NCBI GenBank assembly: GCA_041676705.1
Contig: JBAYRL010000001.1
Span: 310,001-374,000 of the forward strand
DNA length: 64,000 bases
Direction: 5' to 3'
DNA from: Acidimicrobiia bacterium
GTDB lineage: Bacteria > Actinomycetota > Acidimicrobiia > Acidimicrobiales > SKKL01
This document shows, in pieces, positions 24,702-35,200 of the stretch (positions are counted from its first letter, which is position 1; each line of letters begins with the position of its first letter). The notes below the pieces were generated by a model. The model worked only from the letters and a program-made list of their open reading frames with translations. It ran no database searches and was not told the origin of the DNA. The position numbers were made by a program, and so were the translations under genes.

Positions 24702-26801
24702 CTAAAGTCGTGGGCAAAGCTTCAGTTCAGGTTGAGCTTGAAGCGTGATGGAACCTAAGAACTCGGGCGTGATTTGACCGCCAGCGAAACTGATACCGAT
24801 TTCTTCGCCCGGTGTTGGGTAGAAGCGAAATCCTTCGAAGCGTAACCGTCCATCGATCTCCACGCTGATTTCGACGTTGTTCGGGTCAAAAACCAGCTTC
24901 ATATCAATGGTTTGATGGCGATTTAGGCTGAAGGGCTTTCCCCAGTCTTCGTGGTGAGTGCCGGTCTCATCACTCCATAGGTAGCCCACACGAACTTGAC
25001 CATTTGTTTCGTCGCGAACCACCAGCGCGTTGAGGCCGGTGTCACTTTGATGGTTAGCCAGAATTGGTTGTATTACGCCAGGCGCAATGTCGTTCCAAAC
25101 GACTTCAAGCTGGTAGAAACCGGCACTGCGAGTTCGTTCAACACCGCTCCAACGACCATTAGCGTCGGGCCCGAAATAGACAGCTTGGCATTGACCGAGC
25201 ACAAAGACCGTGGGTGAGGAAGACGGTTGGGCGGGTAATGTTTCGCCGCGTTCTACATGAGGTTTTCTGGCCCCGGGAAGCCAGCGGGCCACATTCAGTT
25301 GTGATGCCAACAATCTGCCACGCAGTTCAGGCCGAACATCGGGTGCCACCTGTTGTTGATAGCCAATGGCTAGCGCGGCGTTGGTGGCGACTCCCCACAG
25401 AGCCAGCATGGCCGCCACACTCAAGATGGCTCGTTGCAGACCCACCGAGGTTATCGTGTCGGTGACCTGGCTAAATTGGTGTACGGCCACCAGTGATGCC
25501 AACAACAGGAATGGCATAGTATCGCCTTGGTAACGCGCTGCAATATAGCCAAAAACCAACGTGGTGCCAGCCCCTGCGGCGGCTCCGAGAAGTGGAATTG
25601 TGAAGCGGCCTAACTCCTGGCGTTTCCAGAAGGCCTGTAAGACCCAGAACGTGCCTGCCGCCGCACCAACCAATAACAGGGGCATAGCCGCACTCAGACT
25701 GGCAACCGGGTCGAGGGTGTCGAAGCTGACCTGCCCAAAGACACGAATATCAGGCGCGAAACCGATAAAGGGAAAAACCCGTGAAAGGCTCAGTCCGTCG
25801 GGTCGAAGATAGGCAAACAAGGTGGTGGGCAGGAACTGGAGACCGAAGAAACTTCCTCCGTTGGCGGCGAGGACCGCCTGGCGTTCGCTGCTTTGCAAAG
25901 CGTAGGTCTGAAGCTCAAGAGGTAACCGAAACAGCTCCCCGAAGCGCATAACGTTTACGAAGGCATAGCTAATAAGCGCTGCGGCCCCAGTGGCTGCGGT
26001 GATGCCGGCGGTGCGTCTAGGTGCCGGGATACTTATTAACCACCATTTCCGATTAGTTTTTGTGGCCGTTATTTGCCACAACGACAAGCCACCCAAAAGT
26101 GCGAGCGCCACGAGAGGTCCGAGACCTACCGATGGTCGTGAGTGTAACGAGCCAATGGCGGCAACACCGGCCAGCACCAGCCAAGACGAGCGGCTGTTCC
26201 CCAAGTAGTGAAATAGGGCGACGAGTGATATGAGGGCCAATGCCACCCCCCATAGAATTGCTTCGTGATACACCCAAGCTCGACTCGATAGATACAATAA
26301 AGTGCTACTCAAACCCCCAACTAGAGGCACCAAAAATGCGATAATTCTGTCTCTCGAAGATATAGATTCTTCTAGGTATCTGCTGTTAAGGCGCTTGGCT
26401 CGTTCAGGTTCGGTACGCGGTTGTAATGAACATCTAATTAACCAGCTCGCCTGAGCGAGCGTGACTAAAATTATTATGTAAGCCGTCAACATTGATATTT
26501 GTGTTAACCGCCCGTCGAGGCGATTGGTGAAAAATGCCACTGGCAGGCGCAATAGCACCGGGAAAACCCCAAAGTAGGTGTATTCAGCACCGTTTACCTC
26601 GAAGGCTTCAATGCCTAAAACACCTGGTTCAATGGCCCAGGAGCCTCGTAGCCAGCTGTGGGCTTGCGCGTCATAAAAATCGGCGGCTCGGAACTGCCAG
26701 GCGAAGACATCAAAACGGCCAGCCGTTAAAATCCAAGCGAACACGAGCACCGAAATTGCTACGCTCACAGCCGTGATTTTTCGAAGTTCTTTTGGAATCA
26801 T
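24702..26801 (-). CDS. Large polytopic membrane protein with C-terminal beta-rich domain
   Basis: About 700 residues. The first 500 hold roughly ten hydrophobic helices and resemble a GT-C glycosyltransferase-type scaffold (an early loop DFYDAQAHSWLRGSW with an acidic residue, then AEYTYFGVFPVLLRLP). The last 170 residues are hydrophilic and strand-rich: a segment VDIKLVFDP-like in layout, then ISVEIDGRLRFEGF and GEEIGISFAGG, suggesting a LamG/concanavalin-like jelly roll outside the membrane. I chose the ATG at 26801; a TTG at 26840 would add 13 residues. I do not recognise the family, and the enzymatic role is inferred only from its neighbours. Divergent from the acyltransferase gene. Confidence 0.72.
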   Translation of the reverse strand: MIPKELRKITAVSVAISVLVFAWILTAGRFDVFAWQFRAADFYDAQAHSWLRGSWAIEPGVLGIEAFEVNGAEYTYFGVFPVLLRLPVAFFTNRLDGRLTQISMLTAYIIILVTLAQASWLIRCSLQPRTEPERAKRLNSRYLEESISSRDRIIAFLVPLVGGLSSTLLYLSSRAWVYHEAILWGVALALISLVALFHYLGNSRSSWLVLAGVAAIGSLHSRPSVGLGPLVALALLGGLSLWQITATKTNRKWWLISIPAPRRTAGITAATGAAALISYAFVNVMRFGELFRLPLELQTYALQSSERQAVLAANGGSFFGLQFLPTTLFAYLRPDGLSLSRVFPFIGFAPDIRVFGQVSFDTLDPVASLSAAMPLLLVGAAAGTFWVLQAFWKRQELGRFTIPLLGAAAGAGTTLVFGYIAARYQGDTMPFLLLASLVAVHQFSQVTDTITSVGLQRAILSVAAMLALWGVATNAALAIGYQQQVAPDVRPELRGRLLASQLNVARWLPGARKPHVERGETLPAQPSSSPTVFVLGQCQAVYFGPDANGRWSGVERTRSAGFYQLEVVWNDIAPGVIQPILANHQSDTGLNALVVRDETNGQVRVGYLWSDETGTHHEDWGKPFSLNRHQTIDMKLVFDPNNVEISVEIDGRLRFEGFRFYPTPGEEIGISFAGGQITPEFLGSITLQAQPELKLCPRL

Positions 26802-26884
26802 CAATCTTCTGGTTCGACGGCTAACGTACAGAGACCCCAAGCTAACATGGCCAAGTTAATGGGGCCCTCACCGTACCGAACAAC

Positions 26885-29347
26885 ATGACCAAGCCCCAGT
26901 TAAGCCAACACTTTCCAGCTCTCGATGGTCTGCGTGGCGTGGCCACCTTTGCCGTGTTGGCCTATCACCAAGAATTTGGCTGGGCAAAGGGCGGATATCT
27001 AGGCGTTTCGGTTTTTTTCACGCTCTCGGGATATCTGATCACTTCGCTGCTACTAGTTGAAATTAGCCAGAGCGGAACTGTGCGTTATGGAGCCTTCGCG
27101 GCGCGGAGGGCTCGCAGGCTGTTGCCCGCAGCTTTCGTGGGCGTGGCCCTGGCGGTGGTGTTTGGCCTGAGCGTGGCCACCGATAGCCAGCAACGACATC
27201 TTGCGGGTGATGTTTGGGCGGCTCTCACCTATATGTCGAACTGGCGCTACATAATCCAAGATATTGGCTATGGCGACATCTTTGGAGCACCTTCGCCGCT
27301 AATTCATTTTTGGTCTTTGGCTATTGAAGGCCAATTTTATGTGATATTCCCAGCGTTGATTTGGGCTGTCACTAAACTGACCACGCGGCGGATCGCGTCG
27401 ATTACAATTCTAGTTGTATCGTTATGGCTGATTTCGATGGCGGCGACATTGGGCTTAGCCGGTGCTACCGATGATCGCATTTATTTTGGTACTGATACTC
27501 GAGCCACCGAGTTATTAAGCGGGTCAATTCTAGCGCTCTTGTATCGGCATTTTTATCTTCAACGTTCGCTGTCGCCAGCCATTAAAGGTGTCCTAGCACA
27601 AGTTTCCCGGGTCGCAGGCGTTGTTGCGGCTGGTTTTCTGACCTACTTGGTTATGGCTACGGCATTAGAGTCTCGCTGGCTATATCGGGGTGGATTGGTA
27701 GCGGTTGGCGCCACCTCGGCGGTGTTGGTGTGGTCACTCTTGGGCACCGGAATGCTGGCTCGTGCCATGGCTTGGTGGCCGTTGCGCTGGTTGGGTCTTC
27801 GATCCTATGGCTTGTATCTCTATCACTGGCCAGTGTTTCTGTGGTTAAGCCCCCTGCGAGTGGGCCTCGAGGGCTGGCCACTATTTATGCTGCGCTTGTC
27901 GCTTAGCGTATTACTGGCCGACCTCTCGTTCCGTTTCGTGGAGCGCCCTCTACGGCAAGTGCCATTCACAACCTGGTGGCAGCGAAGCATAATTCCAATG
28001 CCCATGGCCTTGTTAGGTGTGGGTGCCGTGCTGGTCACCCAAGCTGCACCGGCACCACTACTTCGTTTCGATGAGTCAACACCAGTGGTCCCTGTAGCGA
28101 CCGCTGGTCCGCCGACGATGGCGATATGGGGTGGCGAGTTAGCAGCGCAGTTAAGCACTCAGCTGTCGGAACAACCTGACAGCGATAAAACCCTGGAGAT
28201 TCGCAACCTGTCGGATAGATCATGTTCTGCTAATGCACGGTCATCTTGCTTAGGGGTGGCATGGCGTTGGTTGCAAGGCAGCCGTGGGGCGGAAAACCTG
28301 GTGATATTGATCGGTCCCAATGATCCCTTTGGACAAGACATTGAATACCTGGGTGCAATGCGCGCTTGGTTGCCACCCTCGGTGAAAGTTACCTGGGTCA
28401 CCCATCCGCCGACGCTAGAGTCCCCAGAAGCTACAGAAGCGGTGTTGGTGCCCCCTACTTCGATGCTCGAACTCGATTATCATCGGGCCCAGATAGCTGC
28501 CTTGGCACAACATTTCGACGACCAAATAGTCGACCTTGCCCGCCAGTTGGAACCTCCACCCGAGGGTTATCCCCCTGAACGGGTGATGAAGGCTTATCCT
28601 CTGCACGACGCTGCCTTGATTGAAGGCTTGGACGCAGTGGCCAAACAGCTCTCCACTGGTATCCGAACCCAGGTTGGCACCTGGCGAATTATGATTGTGG
28701 GTGATTCTATTGCTCAGTCATTGGGGTGGGGTTTTACAGAATGGGCTGAAGAAAGCTCGCGGGCCGCTGTTTGGAATGTTGCCCGTCCCGGATGTGCCTT
28801 AATCCGAGAGGGTGAACTGCGCGATCGTGGTGAAATGCCTGAGGGCTGTGTGCGATGGGCCACCGATTTCGCCGCTTATGTGCGTGACTTTGCTCCGGAT
28901 TTGGTGGTGGTGCACGCGGGTCCATGGGATTCCAAGCGTCGACGATTTGCAGGGCGGAACGACTACGTGACGCCCGACGACCCCTATTACCTCGACCTGA
29001 TGCGACGTGACTATGCCGAAGCCGTGGAAGTTTTGACGGCTGGTGGCGCGCCGATTCTCTGGTTCAACATGCCATGCGTCCATCCGCGCGAGGTAGCCGA
29101 ACAAGCTGTCTTCCAACCAGAGCGCCGCGCTCCGCAGCGACTGGTGTTAACAGAATTGGCCACCCAATTCCCGAGCCTGACTTTGTATGATCTGGATGCG
29201 TTGGTCTGCCCCGGGGGTGTCTACTTAGACGAATTTGGCGATGTTGCCGACCCTCGGCCAGATGGGGTGCATTTTTCACCGCAAGGAGCGCGGTGGATAG
29301 TCGATACTATATTGCCAGAAATAGAAGAACTATTAAGTAAGAATTAG
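26885..29347 (+). CDS. OafA/YrhL-type acyltransferase with SGNH domain
   Basis: An 820-residue two-part protein. The N-terminal half is a membrane acyltransferase-3 domain with about ten helices: FPALDGLRGVATFAVLAYH near residue 10 (with the catalytic-type His), FFTLSGYLITSLLL near 45, RRARRLLPA near 75 and HFWSLAIEGQFY near 140. The C-terminal half (about 520-815) is an extracytoplasmic SGNH hydrolase-like domain: MIVGDSIAQSLGWGF (block I Ser), VVVHAGPWDSKRR (block III-like) and DGVHFSPQGARW (block V Asp-His). The architecture matches enzymes that O-acetylate or otherwise acylate surface polysaccharides. It probably decorates the glycan built by the neighbouring genes. Confidence 0.92.
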   Translation: MTKPQLSQHFPALDGLRGVATFAVLAYHQEFGWAKGGYLGVSVFFTLSGYLITSLLLVEISQSGTVRYGAFAARRARRLLPAAFVGVALAVVFGLSVATDSQQRHLAGDVWAALTYMSNWRYIIQDIGYGDIFGAPSPLIHFWSLAIEGQFYVIFPALIWAVTKLTTRRIASITILVVSLWLISMAATLGLAGATDDRIYFGTDTRATELLSGSILALLYRHFYLQRSLSPAIKGVLAQVSRVAGVVAAGFLTYLVMATALESRWLYRGGLVAVGATSAVLVWSLLGTGMLARAMAWWPLRWLGLRSYGLYLYHWPVFLWLSPLRVGLEGWPLFMLRLSLSVLLADLSFRFVERPLRQVPFTTWWQRSIIPMPMALLGVGAVLVTQAAPAPLLRFDESTPVVPVATAGPPTMAIWGGELAAQLSTQLSEQPDSDKTLEIRNLSDRSCSANARSSCLGVAWRWLQGSRGAENLVILIGPNDPFGQDIEYLGAMRAWLPPSVKVTWVTHPPTLESPEATEAVLVPPTSMLELDYHRAQIAALAQHFDDQIVDLARQLEPPPEGYPPERVMKAYPLHDAALIEGLDAVAKQLSTGIRTQVGTWRIMIVGDSIAQSLGWGFTEWAEESSRAAVWNVARPGCALIREGELRDRGEMPEGCVRWATDFAAYVRDFAPDLVVVHAGPWDSKRRRFAGRNDYVTPDDPYYLDLMRRDYAEAVEVLTAGGAPILWFNMPCVHPREVAEQAVFQPERRAPQRLVLTELATQFPSLTLYDLDALVCPGGVYLDEFGDVADPRPDGVHFSPQGARWIVDTILPEIEELLSKN

Positions 29348-29356
29348 ATTTAATCG

Positions 29357-30877
29357 CTATTGCTGCTCGGTTGGTTTGCTAGCAATTAAGAGCACCGATA
29401 AGCCAAAGGGCAAATTTGTGTATCGCATGAGCTGGCGCTCTATCGAAGCGACAAAGTAAAGAAGCTTATTTATCGCTGGGTTCACATAGCTAACTTCTTC
29501 TTCATTTCCCCGAAGCACAAATCGCAACGGTGTTAAACGCAGCACGGCTGCTATCGGAGCTAACCAACTGTGAAAATAGGTGACTCGGCGTACCTCGAAA
29601 CCGGCTGCCTCTACTGCTTTGCGAAGACTTTTTTGGGTATAACGCCGTCGATGTCCTAAAGCCTCATCGTGACGGCTCCAAGCCCATTGATATGCCGGAA
29701 CCGCAATAATTAGCACGCCTTCATTAGCCAGAACCCGACGATATTCTGTTAAGGCTTCTATGTCATCATCCAGGTGTTCAATCACATCGAGGCTGGTCAA
29801 TACTTGGTATGAACCGTCGCTAAAGGGCAGGGCTTCGGCTCGTGATTGCACAATGGCTGTTGTGACCCGAGTGCGGTTGTTAGCGACCACGGCCGCGAAC
29901 GGGTCATATTCGGCACCGGTCACCGAGGTGAGTTGTTGTTCAAGAACTTTCAGCACTCCCCCAGTTCCACAGCCAACGTCTAGACCGTGGCCCTGGCCGT
30001 GGTAAAAACGCCTTATTTGCTCGCTCACTAACACACGTTTGGCACGGAACCACCAATGTTGGTCTTCGAGGCGTTCCATTATTTCGAACTTCTCAATACC
30101 CATCTGGCCCGCCGAAGCAACCGGTTCTGCCGGTTTGGCCCCTAAGGCTCGACGCAGGGCGAGAACGTCGCGAAACATGTTTGCCCCGTCTCGTATTGCT
30201 CGGACTCGACTGGCTTCAACGTGAGACCAATGGATCGGCATGGCCTTCACCCGCAAATTGGCGCGCCCGGCCAGCGCGAGAAGTTCAACATCAAAGGCAA
30301 AACCATGCGTGGTCAAGGTGGAGAACAGCAAGTCAGCGGCTTCCGCACTAAATCCTTTGAGCCCACATTGGGTGTCGAGCTCATCGGTTAAAGCCAAACG
30401 TCGCAAAATGAAATTAAAGGTGCGACCACTTAGCACCCGGAAACCTGGTTGTGAATTACCAATCTCGCTGTCAACGTGGGCACGGCTAGCATAAACAACG
30501 TCAGCTTCACCGGTTTCTAATCGGCGGAAACATTCTTCAATGTCGTCGACGCCTACCGAAAGGTCAGCGTCGGCAAAGGCCCGATAAAGCCCGGTGGCGG
30601 CCAGCATGCCAGCTTTGGTGGCGGCCCCTTTACCTCGATTTATAGCGAGACGAAGAACACGCAGATGGACTAGCCCCAGATTGGCAGCAATCTTTTCTGC
30701 TAAATCGGCTGAACCGTCTTGGCTGCCGTCATCGACCAGAATTATTTCACAGTTGGGGGCAGCCAGGTTCGAAGCGGCGATTGTTTTCAACGAAGAACCA
30801 ATTCGTTGAACCTCGTTGTACATGGGTATTACAAGGGAGCGTTCGTACTGTCGGGTTGGTTGATCTAACGGTGTCAT
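29357..30877 (-). CDS. Fused GT2 glycosyltransferase - SAM methyltransferase
   Basis: A 506-residue fusion. Residues about 12-245 form a GT2 domain of the dolichyl/polyprenyl-phosphate glucosyltransferase (DPM1/ALG5) type: LVIPMYNEVQRI, IILVDDGSQDGS, NRGKGAATKAGM, FADADLSV (DxD-like) and DTQCGLKGFS. Residues about 285-500 form a class I methyltransferase: GHGLDVGCGTGGVL (SAM loop), LTSLDVIEHLDDD and a C-terminal helical tail. The ATG at 30877 has GGAGG just upstream, and a promoter lies at 30933-30961. The pair of activities suggests a polyprenyl-phosphate sugar carrier and a methylated product, or a shared scaffold. I see no internal stop or start that would separate the two. Confidence 0.88.
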   Translation of the reverse strand: MTPLDQPTRQYERSLVIPMYNEVQRIGSSLKTIAASNLAAPNCEIILVDDGSQDGSADLAEKIAANLGLVHLRVLRLAINRGKGAATKAGMLAATGLYRAFADADLSVGVDDIEECFRRLETGEADVVYASRAHVDSEIGNSQPGFRVLSGRTFNFILRRLALTDELDTQCGLKGFSAEAADLLFSTLTTHGFAFDVELLALAGRANLRVKAMPIHWSHVEASRVRAIRDGANMFRDVLALRRALGAKPAEPVASAGQMGIEKFEIMERLEDQHWWFRAKRVLVSEQIRRFYHGQGHGLDVGCGTGGVLKVLEQQLTSVTGAEYDPFAAVVANNRTRVTTAIVQSRAEALPFSDGSYQVLTSLDVIEHLDDDIEALTEYRRVLANEGVLIIAVPAYQWAWSRHDEALGHRRRYTQKSLRKAVEAAGFEVRRVTYFHSWLAPIAAVLRLTPLRFVLRGNEEEVSYVNPAINKLLYFVASIERQLMRYTNLPFGLSVLLIASKPTEQQ

Positions 30878-30932
30878 TCAGCCTCCGGTATCCTTTCACC
30901 TCGGTGGCTAAAGCCCCGTGTCATAGCCGCGT

Positions 30933-30961
30933 ATAGTACGGGAATACCACTTCGGCCGCAA
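30933..30961 (-). promoter_or_regulatory. Promoter for GT2-methyltransferase fusion gene
   Basis: On the minus strand a TTGCGG -35 box (30956-30961) and a TACTAT -10 box (30933-30938) are exactly 17 bases apart. The start point would leave a leader of about 50 bases that ends in ACCGGAGGCTGA before the ATG. Confidence 0.5.
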
Positions 30962-31047
30962 AGGCCAAAACATGTGCTTCGGAAATCGTGTTCTTAGAAA
31001 ATAGGTCTTCACCTTTGAGCGATAGTTCCCATATTTTGCATAGTGCC

Positions 31048-32235
31048 ATGGCGAAACGTGCTGAAAGTGCTGGCATTAAGCACGTTCATCTGGTCACCTG
31101 GCGCGACTTGGATGACCCGGAGGCTGGTGGTTCGGAAGAACATGCTGCCCAAATTTCGGCACATTTGGTGGCGGCTGGCCTAAAAGTCGTTCATCACACT
31201 GGGGCCGTGCCTGGTGCTCCGCACGAGAGTGAACGTAATGGCGTACGTGTTGTGCGACGCGGTGGCCGCTTCGGTGTGTTTTTCGCTACCGCTATTGATT
31301 CTTTGCGCGGAAAGATGGGTAAACGAGACGGCTTGATCGAAGTTTTTCATGGGTTACCTCTTTTCGCACCGCTCTGGTCACGTGGTCCCCGGGTGGCGGT
31401 AATTCATCACGTTCACCTTGGGACTTGGCACCACCTCATTACCCCTCCCCTCGACCGCCTAGGTGACTTAATCGAACGTTACCTGGTTCCGTTGTTGTAC
31501 CGAAGAGCTCAAGTAGCCACCTTGGCACCGTCCACCCAAGAAGAAATCACGCGCAGCTATAAAATTCCGGCCTCGCAAATTACCGTGGCTCGACCTGGCA
31601 TTGAAGGTCACTTTGTTCCTGGTGCCACTAAGTCAGAGACGCCTCTGGTAGTGGGGGTTGCGCGATTGATGCCCCAAAAAGGGGTGGCCGATCTATTAAA
31701 GATTCTGGCATCGGTTAAAAAGTTGGTGCCAACGCTTACCGCGGTGGTGGTGGGAGACGGCCCACAACGTGGCGAGCTGGAAGCGCTGCGCTCACGCCTC
31801 GGGGCTGATGATTGGTTGCATTTCGCTGGTCGAGTCAGTGCAGCCGAGTTGGTTCGGTATTATCAACAAGCTTGGGTGGTGGCTTCGGCGTCACATCGTG
31901 AAGGGTTCGGTCTCACCTTAACGGAAGCTGCCGCTTGCGGTACCCCTGTAGTCGCCACGCGAATATCGGGTCACACCGACGCCGTAAGTGAGGGCCAAAG
32001 CGGCTTGCTTGCTGAGGATGATCAAGAATTCACCGATCATCTTGTGGCGCTACTGAGCGATGATGAACTGCGCCAAGAGATGGGCGAAGGCGCTTTGGCC
32101 TGGGCCAGTGAGTTCAGCTGGGCCAGTTGTGCCGCCTCAATATTGGATGCCCTTTGTGTTGATGCACTGGCCAAAAAGAACACTCCAATGGCGCGAATTC
32201 GGGCCAACTTAGTGTCCCGGCTCAAACGATCGTGA
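31048..32235 (+). CDS. GT4 family glycosyltransferase
   Basis: A 395-residue GT-B fold retaining glycosyltransferase. The acceptor-side motif WRDLDDPEAGGSEEHAAQIS near residue 15 resembles mycobacterial-type mannosyl/rhamnosyl transferases. The donor-site motifs are VARLMPQKGVADLLK near 205, VVGDGPQRGELEAL near 235 and the EX7E segment REGFGLTLTEAAACGTPVVA near 290. The frame is open from 30988, but the ATG at 31048 gives the normal start. No signal or membrane helix. The stop overlaps the GTG start of the AftD-like gene by four bases (GTGA), so the two are translationally coupled. It probably adds a sugar to a lipid-linked intermediate on the cytoplasmic face. Confidence 0.9.
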   Translation: MAKRAESAGIKHVHLVTWRDLDDPEAGGSEEHAAQISAHLVAAGLKVVHHTGAVPGAPHESERNGVRVVRRGGRFGVFFATAIDSLRGKMGKRDGLIEVFHGLPLFAPLWSRGPRVAVIHHVHLGTWHHLITPPLDRLGDLIERYLVPLLYRRAQVATLAPSTQEEITRSYKIPASQITVARPGIEGHFVPGATKSETPLVVGVARLMPQKGVADLLKILASVKKLVPTLTAVVVGDGPQRGELEALRSRLGADDWLHFAGRVSAAELVRYYQQAWVVASASHREGFGLTLTEAAACGTPVVATRISGHTDAVSEGQSGLLAEDDQEFTDHLVALLSDDELRQEMGEGALAWASEFSWASCAASILDALCVDALAKKNTPMARIRANLVSRLKRS

Positions 32236-35200
32236 CCGGCTTTCAAACTAGGTGGGAATCTGCCCAGCGCTATTTGCTACTGGCGGTGTTCTCATACTTA
32301 CCGTTGCTGGTGGCCGCCCCTAACAAAGTTGGGGCCGACACTAAGCAGTTTCTTTACCTCAACCCTGCCGATCTCATGCAGCGCGCTCTTTCGCTGTGGG
32401 ATCAAAGTGTGGGCGGTGGAAGCGTTACCCATCAGACCATTGGCTACCTGTGGCCCATGGGCCCGTTCTTTTGGTTCTTCGAACGTCTTGGTATCCCCGA
32501 TTGGGTGGCGCAGCGCTTTTGGATCGGATCGATTATCTTCACGGCCGCCGCCGGTGCCTTGTATTTGCTTGACCAGGTATTTCCCAAACGTTGGGTGAAT
32601 GTGGTCGGGGCAGTTCTTTATGGTTTCAGTCCCTACGTGTTGGGGCACGTCACCGGTCAATCGGCGTTGCTCTTACCTTTTAGCGCATTCCCCTATCTGG
32701 TGGCCTTTATGGGCTTAGCGGTTCGGCGAGGCGGTTGGCGTTGGCCCGCAGCATTTGCATTGGTGGTCACGACCGCTGGTTCCTTGAATGGCAGCTCAGT
32801 TTTTTTTGTGGTTCTGGGTGCCGTTCTTTGGGCCCCGATGTTGGTTGCCTCCACCCCGGAAATATCGTGGCGGAACGCTGTTGGTGCCGTAGCTCGCGCT
32901 GGGGTGCTGACGTTGGTAACCCAGTTGTGGTGGTTGGTGGCGTATCAGGTAGGCGGAGCTTACGGGCTCCCAATTTTGGCCATGACCGAAACTATTGAGG
33001 TCACTTCAGCCACCACCACCGCACCAGAAATCCTGAGGGGTCTTGGCTATTGGTTTTTCTACGGCTCCGATCGTGACGGACCTTGGCTAAATAATATTGC
33101 TCCCCTTCACACCACCAACCTGATCTTCCTGGCGGTAAGTTTTCTCGCTCCGATAGCGACCATCTTGGTGGCACCCTTTGTGCGGTTTAAAGAGCGCCTC
33201 TTTTTTGTGTTGTTAACGGTGGTGGGCCTAACGGTGTCGGTAGGTGCTTATAACGCTAGTGGTCGTTCACCTTATGGTGCTGCTTTCTACAACCTGGCTG
33301 ATTTGTCGCCGTTGGTAATGAGCTTGCGAAATACGCAGCGGGCCACTCCCCTGTTGCTGCTGGGACTGGCAGGAATATTGACCGCGGCGTTGCACGCATT
33401 GTCAAAGGTGGTGGTTCGTTCCTATAACGTCAACGTACAACGTGTCGTGGCGGGGGCCATGGTGGCGGCGCTGGCGGTGTCGTTCCCCTCTTTTTGGATC
33501 ACTGGTTTAGTAGGTGAGCGATTTCATCGGGGCAATGAAGTACCCAGATATTGGCACGAAACAGCAGCCGCTCTCGATGCTGGTAGCGGGCGCTACTGGG
33601 AACTTCCGGGTATCGATTTTGCTTCTTACCGCTGGGGGCACACGCTCGACCCGGTGCTCGCCGGACTGACCAACAGACCAGGTCTTTGGCGTGAGTTGAT
33701 TCCTTCTGGATCACCAGCCGCGGCGGATTTGGTGGGTGCTTTGGATCGCACGATCCAAGACGGCACATTTCAACCCGCTGCCTTGGCCCCGGTGGCAAGG
33801 CTACTTGGGGTTAGCGAGGTTGTGCTGCGAAGCGATTTGGAATACGAACGTTACCGGACCATGCGTCCGCAACGGGTGTGGGAATGGTTTCGTGACGTTC
33901 CGAAAGGCCTGGCCAACCCTTCAACTTTTGGTGAAGGCTACTCAAACCGTGCCCCCGAACGCTTGCCGATGATCGACGAGCTAGAGCTGGCACTCGATCC
34001 GCAGGCTTCAAGTCCGCCTGCTGTGGCGGTTTTCCCGGTCGTTAACACTCCCCAACCTGTTCGCGCCGTATCTAGCTTTGGTGGAACTGTAATTGCAGGT
34101 TCGGGCGACGGTGTAGTGGCAGCCGCCGCCGCGGGATTACTGGACGACATGAAGGGCCCAATCCGTTACGCCGCCGAGGTCACTTCAAGTGAACGTACAT
34201 TGAACGAGGCTATTCGGGATAACACCACCACGCTGATCATTACCGACTCGAACCGTCTGCGTGGCCAGCACTGGTTCTCACTCAAAGACAACGTTGGAGC
34301 CATTGAAATACCAGGTAATCCGGCTATTCCGAACGATGAGAGTGATGCCCGCTTGTTACCGGTTGAGCCGACTTCCGAGCGCTCCTTATCAATTGGAGAA
34401 TTTCGGGGCGCCAAGAATGTTTGGGCTACCGGCTATGGAAACCCCATAACGCTGACCCCCGAGTATCGTGCCGTTAACGCCTTCGACGGCGATTTTAATA
34501 CCGCTTGGATGATGTCGCACGGCGTTACCAACGACCCATCGATTATTGGAATAGAGCTTGATAAGCCTTTAGCTCCGTCGCAAATTTGGTTACGTCAAGA
34601 GACCAACAACCCGGGCTGGCGCCGTATCCATCAAGTTGAACTCACTTTCGATAACTCTCGCACACTACGGGTTGATTTAGATGAAACATCGTTAAGCGGC
34701 CAGGGCCAATTGATAGAATTAGACGGCCAGGATTTCACAACATTTGAACTGCAGGTACTTTCCGCAGAACCAGGTTCGGGTCGGGTTGGGTTCAGCGAAA
34801 TAACAATTCCTGGTGTCGTGGTTGAAGAACTAGTTCACCTACCGACCGACCTAATAGCAGCACTTGATACTGAACTATATTCGCATCCCCTTCGGGTGGT
34901 GCTTAATCGCTTGTGGGTTGATCCTTCGGATGTTGTTCGAGCCGATCCGGAAGAACGAATTAGCCGGGTCTTAGGGTTCACCGAACCCATAGATTTGACC
35001 TTGGCTGGTGAGGCACGATTATCGCCACAGGCCCCTGAAGAACTAATTGACCGTTTGGTTGGAATTCCAACCTTGGAAGCTGGTGGCTTCGTGTTCCGCT
35101 CGAGCGCACATTTAGCAAGCAGCTTGGAAAGCCGGGCTGCCGCGGCCTTCGACGGCCATACCGACACTGCTTGGACCTCAGTGTTCGGCCAGCCGACCAA

